Below are positions 7,257 to 13,100 of a stretch of 32,866 nucleotides of DNA, one piece after another. Position 1 is the first letter of the stretch, and each line of letters opens with the position of its first letter. Location: the NCBI RefSeq assembly GCF_003003845.1, contig NZ_PVWO01000013.1, positions 1 through 32,866 on the forward strand. The letters run 5' to 3'. This DNA comes from Chamaesiphon polymorphus CCALA 037 (GTDB lineage Bacteria; Cyanobacteriota; Cyanobacteriia; Cyanobacteriales; Chamaesiphonaceae). The notes below the pieces were generated by a model, which was not told the origin of the DNA, did no database searches, and saw nothing but the letters and a program-made list of their open reading frames with translations. The translations under genes and the position numbers were made by a program.

Positions 7257-8153
7257 TTAGATTTTACTAGGAATACTGTCGAGTATATCTCGCTCTTTTT
7301 TTCTAAAAATCCTCGTGCTTAATCTTCTCAAATCTCTGAGTATAGCAGGAGCAATATTAATTGGAAACTCAAAATATTCTTTAAATTTAATATATTGATA
7401 ACGATATCTTTGATATTTGTAAATGAAATACCGCTCCAATCCACCATGATTTTCCCACAATCCGATCGTCTCGATGGTCACTGCCGAACCCAAAGCCTCT
7501 CTTAGCTCTGATGCAATCTCATCTATTCGCTCTGCGATATCGCGAGTAGTCACACCGATTTTATAAATGGTGGTGAAATCGCTAACTATTTTCAAATAGT
7601 AAAGAGTTTGGGATAATATCCGCTTGACGTGATTTTTATATAATTTCAGATCTGTTAATAAATCCGGTAAGTCGATAGAATTCTCCGTATTAGCCTCAGT
7701 AAGTCTTGTTTTTAAATTGTCTAATTTTGCGACAATTGCTAAACTCTGATAATTACTGAACCGATCTAGGGGCATAACCCCACAGGCTATTTCGCCAAGA
7801 TTGTCTAACTTCCAGCGATAATTAGCATTCTGGAAAATAAAATCTTTTCGGACTAATTTATTTTTGAAATCTCCGGTTAATCTGCCAGTTTTGTGAAGGT
7901 GAATTAAAACAGCCAGTTCCGAACTAGACAAGTGACGATCGAATCCAGCCAAAAACGGGATAGCGATATCTCTACCGCTGCTAACCGCTCGGCAGGTTTC
8001 ATCAGTGTGGGCAAAATGATGATTCTTAACGGCTCCTTTTTTTGCGGTTAAGGCTCCACCACAGTAAGGACACTTGAGATCGGTCTTTCCCCGTCGGCGG
8101 GACTCAATGTAAATCATTTCCCCATCTGGATCGATGCCATACTCTAGCCACAT
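7257..8153 (-). CDS. CoiA-like zinc motif plus GIY-YIG-like (T5orf172/MUG113) domain protein
   Basis: The 298-aa product opens with CPYCGGALTAKKGAVKNHHFAH (about 28-49), a C-x2-C...H-H-x-x-H arrangement like the N-terminal motif of competence CoiA-type nucleases. A second Cys lies in DETCR. The middle is helical. From about 184, TLYYLKIVSDFTTIYKIGVTTRDIAERI followed by IGLWENHGGLERYFIYKYQRYRY fits the GIY-YIG-like T5orf172/MUG113 fold: YLKI for GIY, YKIGVT for YIG, then a helix with R and a downstream E. It is likely a DNA-cleaving enzyme handling foreign or incoming DNA. The upstream 296-bp gap contains the 29-bp direct repeats, which may regulate it. An in-frame stop separates it from the recombinase tail. 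Confidence 0.7.
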   Translation of the reverse strand: MWLEYGIDPDGEMIYIESRRRGKTDLKCPYCGGALTAKKGAVKNHHFAHTDETCRAVSSGRDIAIPFLAGFDRHLSSSELAVLIHLHKTGRLTGDFKNKLVRKDFIFQNANYRWKLDNLGEIACGVMPLDRFSNYQSLAIVAKLDNLKTRLTEANTENSIDLPDLLTDLKLYKNHVKRILSQTLYYLKIVSDFTTIYKIGVTTRDIAERIDEIASELREALGSAVTIETIGLWENHGGLERYFIYKYQRYRYQYIKFKEYFEFPINIAPAILRDLRRLSTRIFRKKERDILDSIPSKI

Positions 8154-8278
8154 GTTGAAACCTCTATCAACAACAATACTCCAACTTTAATTATTGACTG
8201 GCGTAAGTTCTAGACTACCCTTTTTTTGATACAGCAAGGATAGCTATCGGTCGATAAACTTTTACTCAGATCCGCTAA

Positions 8279-8307
8279 TTTTTGGTGTACCACTAAAAGG
8301 ATAGCTC
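8279..8307 (+). repeat. 29-bp direct repeat, copy 1
   Basis: TTTTTGGTGTACCACTAAAA followed by GGATAGCTC occurs here and again at 8370-8398 with one mismatch (T/C). A shorter core AAGGATAGCT occurs at 8236-8245, next to the palindrome GATAGCTATC (8239-8248). The 8154-8449 intergenic stretch has no gene I can support; the repeats are its main content. Confidence 0.8.
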
Positions 8308-8369
8308 GAAAACTGCTATGTATCGATGATATTCTCATAGTCTATCCACCAAACCCCATCATTGTCTTT

Positions 8370-8398
8370 TTTTTGGCGTACCACTAAAAGGATAGCTC
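8370..8398 (+). repeat. 29-bp direct repeat, copy 2
   Basis: TTTTTGGCGTACCACTAAAA followed by GGATAGCTC is identical to copy 1 except for one base. The start-to-start distance is 91 bp. Candidate roles are iteron-like initiator sites, operators for the flanking minus-strand genes, or recombinase sites. The spacing is wider than classic 20-22-bp tandem iterons. Confidence 0.8.
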
Positions 8399-8449
8399 AC
8401 TTATTTGAGTGTCCGATCGGCTAATTTGTCATGCCGCGCTAGTCCCTGG

Positions 8450-8830
8450 TTAGAATGCGACATCTAACAGCACAAACAAGCCATCAGAGTGGTGACGAAT
8501 AGTAAATGTAAAGGGCTGTTCGTAGCTATTAATATTGCCACTAGTAACGATCGTTAATTCATTTTCTTCGACAGAGGAGACAATAGATACTGCGGCTAGA
8601 ACCTCCACAAGATATGTTGTGCTAGCGTCCCGTCCTTGGTGCGAATCTACAATACTGGTAGCAATAATCTTCTCGACAACGATCCGATTGCTTTGCTGAT
8701 TGCAGATAGAGGCAATTTTAAGATCTGGAATAGAGAACGCTGGAAGATTAAATCGTCGCCAGCTCAGAAACTCACCTTTCACTAGCAAACTCTCCGCTAA
8801 GTGACAGATTTTTTTATCGATAGAATCCAT
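8450..8830 (-). CDS. Hypothetical protein (126 aa)
   Basis: The ORF track begins at a TTG (8869); the ATG at 8830 gives MDSIDKKICHLAESLLVKGEF and is the more likely start. The protein appears to have an N-terminal helix, then beta-rich segments (RIVVEKIIATSIVDS, TYLVEVLAAVSIVSS, NELTIVTSG) ending in HHSDGLFVLLDVAF. There is no signal peptide, transmembrane segment or motif I recognise. The stop lies about 50 bp from the 29-bp direct repeat, so the repeats sit downstream of this gene and upstream of the CoiA/GIY-YIG gene. Overall composition looks coding. Function unknown. Confidence 0.5.
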   Translation of the reverse strand: MDSIDKKICHLAESLLVKGEFLSWRRFNLPAFSIPDLKIASICNQQSNRIVVEKIIATSIVDSHQGRDASTTYLVEVLAAVSIVSSVEENELTIVTSGNINSYEQPFTFTIRHHSDGLFVLLDVAF

Positions 8831-8834
8831 AATT

Positions 8835-8960
8835 ATGACCAATGAAGAGTTTAGATCGGCTCTAGCCAAACGTGTTCGAGAGAAAGAATTGACAGCGTTA
8901 ATTCTAGAAATCGCTCAGGTCGCCAAAGGTAAAGATCTCCTCGAACGCCCTCGTGGATAA
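8835..8960 (+). CDS. Possible 41-aa protein, divergent from the 126-aa gene
   Basis: The ATG at 8835 opens a short helical, charged peptide, MTNEEFRSALAKRVREKELT..LERPRG, ending at TAA 8960, too short for the ORF track. Its regular amphipathic pattern looks protein-like. However, it begins only 4 bp from the divergent ATG at 8830, leaving no room for independent ribosome binding sites and promoters. One of the two calls may be wrong. Confidence 0.25.
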   Translation: MTNEEFRSALAKRVREKELTALILEIAQVAKGKDLLERPRG

Positions 8961-9052
8961 GGGATCGATGCTGAATTCCTTCAAGCGATCGCCGTTGCGA
9001 ATCCGTAACTAGTATCGATCGAAAAGTTTTTAGCCTCAGCCTACTATTTTGT

Positions 9053-9427
9053 CTAAATTCTGCTTTTCCCTCTAGATGATAGATTAAATAGTTGTCGATC
9101 GATCGAATTAATTAATCGACTGTCTAATTCCTGAATAATTTTATCTCCATCGATCGCACCTAGATCGAGCAATCGATCGACTGCTTCACCTAGTAATTGA
9201 TGCTTCCGCGTTCGCGCTGCTCGACAAGCCTTATGTTCTAATTGGCGAATCTTAATCTGTTTGTTGCTACTTCTCAAGTCATCGATTATTGCTGTTGCTT
9301 TCTTGACTCTTTCAGAACGTTTCTGAACCCCCTCTGCCAACACGTCCTTTACCTTAGTAGAAGTCCGACCATCAGTTGTGAATTCGATATTGTCGCTAGT
9401 TTTATTGAGAAATTTCTGTTGTTTCAT
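9053..9427 (-). CDS. Small basic protein, possibly TraD/MobC-like relaxosome accessory (124 aa)
   Basis: A basic, helical protein with lysine/arginine-rich stretches. HKACRAARTRKHQLLGEAVDRLLDLGAIDGDKI loosely resembles the (R)KARTR..LGG.V.KAGL pattern of the small conjugal transfer protein family TraD, which accompanies relaxases at oriT. The start ATG 9427 is preceded by AAGATGATGAA. It is the last gene of the long minus-strand operon, 107 bp after the P-loop gene. If it is a relaxosome component, an oriT and relaxase should be close, but neither is recognisable here. A plasmid partition accessory is the main alternative. Confidence 0.45.
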   Translation of the reverse strand: MKQQKFLNKTSDNIEFTTDGRTSTKVKDVLAEGVQKRSERVKKATAIIDDLRSSNKQIKIRQLEHKACRAARTRKHQLLGEAVDRLLDLGAIDGDKIIQELDSRLINSIDRQLFNLSSRGKSRI

Positions 9428-9534
9428 TTCATCATCTTGCTTGGATCGAATGTCCAGTACGTGTATTACAAGCTCAAACTATAAGTTGGTGTCAAGTTCA
9501 TCTTTTATTTGGTGATAACATAATTTAATAAGTG

Positions 9535-10182
9535 CTAATGTACTTTAATTTCTGGCGCGATCGATTCTTCTATGCTAATAAAAGTTGTGTGAAGAAAACG
9601 ATAAATTCGGGTGCGAGATATTGTAGGCATATCTAAAGTTAGGTCTAATAAACTCTTTTTTGTGAGTTCGATCTCTCTAGTATCTTTTGGTGAAATCCCA
9701 AATTTTTGCATGGACAACCTTTTAATGTCTCGATATTCATACTTGTCTCCATTTAAGCTGTTAAGGTAATATTCATTATCAACTATGAAAAAATGAGTGC
9801 TGAATACTTTGATAATCTTAGTGGATAATCGATCGTACCCGCTATTAATATGCCAATAATAGATTGGTATGTCCAGCCTGTCGATCTCGATATTCTCAAT
9901 CCAATTCTCAAAGTGCAAATTATCATAAGCTGGAATTTTAATAATTGCGGTAACTCCACAGTCTGAAATTTCGATCAGGCGATCTGCCTCGATACTATGA
10001 CAATCGAATCTAAGATTGAAATTGCGATTGAGGCTTGGATTATAAATTTCTCCTACTGACTTATCGGCACTAGCATCGAGCATTACTACTGGCGATTTTT
10101 GTCGTAAATACTCGATCGCTGCACGAATGAACCAACTTTTTCCAGCTTGATTTCTCACACTACCTACAAAATGTAATGACAT
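9535..10182 (-). CDS. P-loop NTPase, ParA/CobQ/MobB-like (215 aa)
   Basis: The N-terminus reads HFVGSVRNQAGKSWFIRAAIEYLRQKSPVVMLDASADKS. This is a beta strand, a Walker A loop GSVRNQAGKS (about 7-16), a helix, and a second strand ending in LDASADKS, as in the SIMIBI/ParA-CobQ fold where the switch aspartate follows. The loop lacks the signature lysine of typical ParA (KGGxGK), so it is closer to StbB/MobB-type proteins. It starts 1 nt after the stop of the 1885-aa gene (TAATATG), implying translational coupling. Likely roles are plasmid positioning, or an ATPase partner of the giant protein or the relaxosome. The C-terminal half is not recognisable. Confidence 0.6.
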   Translation of the reverse strand: MSLHFVGSVRNQAGKSWFIRAAIEYLRQKSPVVMLDASADKSVGEIYNPSLNRNFNLRFDCHSIEADRLIEISDCGVTAIIKIPAYDNLHFENWIENIEIDRLDIPIYYWHINSGYDRLSTKIIKVFSTHFFIVDNEYYLNSLNGDKYEYRDIKRLSMQKFGISPKDTREIELTKKSLLDLTLDMPTISRTRIYRFLHTTFISIEESIAPEIKVH

Positions 10183-10183
10183 A

Positions 10184-13100
10184 TTAGATTACTAGTGCCT
10201 CTTGTTTGTCCGATCGCACGTAATCATCTAACTTTTCAGCTTCTAGCGGTTCGCACAGGCTTTTTAATGTTTTCTTGGTTGGTTCTACTTTTAGTGCTGA
10301 TTCTGCTACAATCTCGATCTCTTCTTGCTCGTTAGTACTTGCTATTTGACTCTGAGTTTTATTGACTTCATCGATCTTCGCTGCCAGATCGAGTTTGACA
10401 GATTTAGCCGTCTTAGGCGATTTAGCCTTTGTAATGCGCTTCTTTTTAGCTTCCGGCTCCATTACTGCTGCTGGGGATGGAGTTACTTCCATAGTCTGTT
10501 TTAACTGCTGTTGGCGTTCTACAGCGCGTCCTTGAGGAACTGCTTCCGCATAGCCACTGGGATGATCCAAAATCGCATAACCTGAGTCACGTAAATATTG
10601 TTTGGTAAGTGCATCGATACTATTGCCATTACCTACAACAATTGTTGCCCCAGCCTTCCGAGCCGATTTAAGTAAGGGCAAATATTCTGCTTGAAAGAAT
10701 TTACCCATGACTTCTCGACCGATCTGCTTGTTGACAAAACGGTTCCCCGTTACCATCACCACATCTGAGGACGTGTAGCTTGGAGAATTAGCATTTCTAC
10801 CGTAGGCTTCAACGTATAAATCGGTGCGTGTTGTAGCTTCTGCTAGTGACTTGCCAATGAATTTATTGGCACTAAATCCCATTGCCACATCTATTGCCGC
10901 CCGTGCGGGTAATTTATCGAGTCGATCGACATTAAAAGTCTTGAGTACAGGATTAATCGTATTACCTGTTTCGCGATCGAAATTATAGCTGAGTTGATGG
11001 TAATGCTCGCGCACGTAACTCTCTAATTCTGCTGTCGGAATAACTGCGGCATAAACCGGACGTTGCCGCTGCTTGGAGGTATATTCAACATTAGTTAGAG
11101 TATCGCCCAGAGCGTTATTAAACTGTTGGCGAAGATAATCGACTCCAAATGAGAATACTGCGTGTTTACCATCTTCAGTAACGCCCATCCTCGCGCCAAA
11201 CCGAGATCGTACTTCTGCTTGAATACCTCTAAGAAATGAAGGCACCGAACCCAGCTTATCGACATCGATTGCAGGTAACTCAGTGCTGACAAGATCGGCT
11301 TGAGCGAGCCAATCGCCAAGTTTCCGTAAATCCTGCCCGATGACTGGACGCACTACTCTAGCATCGCTTAACGCTTGCTGATAAGCATCTGGTTCGAGCG
11401 GCTTGCCAAATTTAGAGATAAAGCGGTCTAGTTTATCGACTTTTGAGCCTTTCTTTTGCTCTAGCTCGACTGGATCTACGACTAATACCTCATAACCGCG
11501 CCGATATTCCTCAACATAAGCAGGATGAGTATCGAGATAAGACTGATATGGAATCTTCTGTTTGTTCAGGTATTCTTTGATTTCACCAGCACCACTAACT
11601 GGCAGATCGATTTGGTAAAAATTCTTGAAATCGACTCCCTCATTTTTAATAACTGGTTGTACGATCTCAGTCATTAAAATTGAATTATTGCTCGATCGAT
11701 TCAAAATCTGCGACCTGATCTTAGCGTTTTGAGTATCCGTCTCACTCGGCTCCCGTTGATAAATAGTTGGCTCGTATGATTTAGATTCCGCCCGAATCTT
11801 CCACACAGCAGCATTTGTAACTCTCTGAGGATCGGGAATATCTAGTCGATAGTGATGATTGGGTGAAATAGCCAAAATTTGCTCGTCACCAGTCAATTGG
11901 GCGGTAGTAACAGAACGAGCGGTGATATCCCCTAATTTGCATCGATTGCCATCGACATTTTGATATAGTTCGTATCCGATCGTTACTGGGTCTGTTTTAA
12001 TTATTTGACGATCGATATTCTTAAATGCCACATAACCAGATAGAACTTTACTGTAATCGATTGGCTCTCCTGCTGCATCGCTATCCGGCATTACTCCAGT
12101 TAAATAATACTCTCGTCCGCTGTCTTCGAGAACTGCTGAGAATGATGGCTTCTGATTTGTGAGCGAGCGAGGGTTTACCCGAAATTCACTAAATTGTAGA
12201 TTTCCAACTGCATCGTCACCGATGGAGCGATCGAATAGTTCGTTCGCTCCATCGCTAGTATAAACCACCGGACACTTTAATCCTTTGATATCGATTTGAT
12301 AGGGTGTGCTAGTAACTTTCTCAAGTGTCAAGTCTTGGGAAATTTCTACAGACTTACCAGATGTTGTCAAATTAACCGCAAGAATGCGCTTGTTATTATT
12401 CAATTGGATCGACAAGTTGACAGTCTCTTTTTGCAAACGGCCTTCACCCAGTAATCCTGCTGGTAAAACAGAATACATCCCCGCCTTCGCTTTATCTGCA
12501 AAGTTACCAAACTGTCGATAAGCCTGACGATGTATGTTCGATGCAAATTCAATCTTATGACTGTTACCATCGGGTGCGGTCAGGTTTAAAACACCCTTGT
12601 CATCAACATTAAATTTGACTCGTTCCGTACCCAATGATTCGAGTAATTCGGCGGCACTTTTGTCGAGAACGAGCGATTCATCGGCGGCGACCTTAACTCG
12701 TTCGACCAAACTTTGCGGATATGCGGCTAACAGCAATGCTGGGTTAGCATTCCCAGTTACCTTCGCAATTGCAGCTAAACTCTCTGTTTGGCCGATTTCA
12801 GCTCGCTCGAATGCTTGATGCATTTTTACCACTGCGGCTTTACGTTCGCGTTGAATCGCTGCTTTCGCATCACCAACTTTCACAAAATCGATTAAACCTT
12901 TAGCTACTCCTGCTTGGAAATCTACAGCCTCAAATTCGATCGTCTCCTCTCCACACTTTTGGACAAAAGCTTTGCACCACTCGCGATCTAACGAGCCGAC
13001 ATCATGTTGTGTCACAAATTGACCATTAATATTTCGCTCGATGTAAGTCGCAGTCCCATCGCGTAAATTTAATCTAAATTCACCAAATTCAGCATTTTTA

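Noticed and set aside
8226-8398. CRISPR array
   Set aside because: Only two full repeat copies with 91-bp start spacing, no regular spacers and no cas genes.
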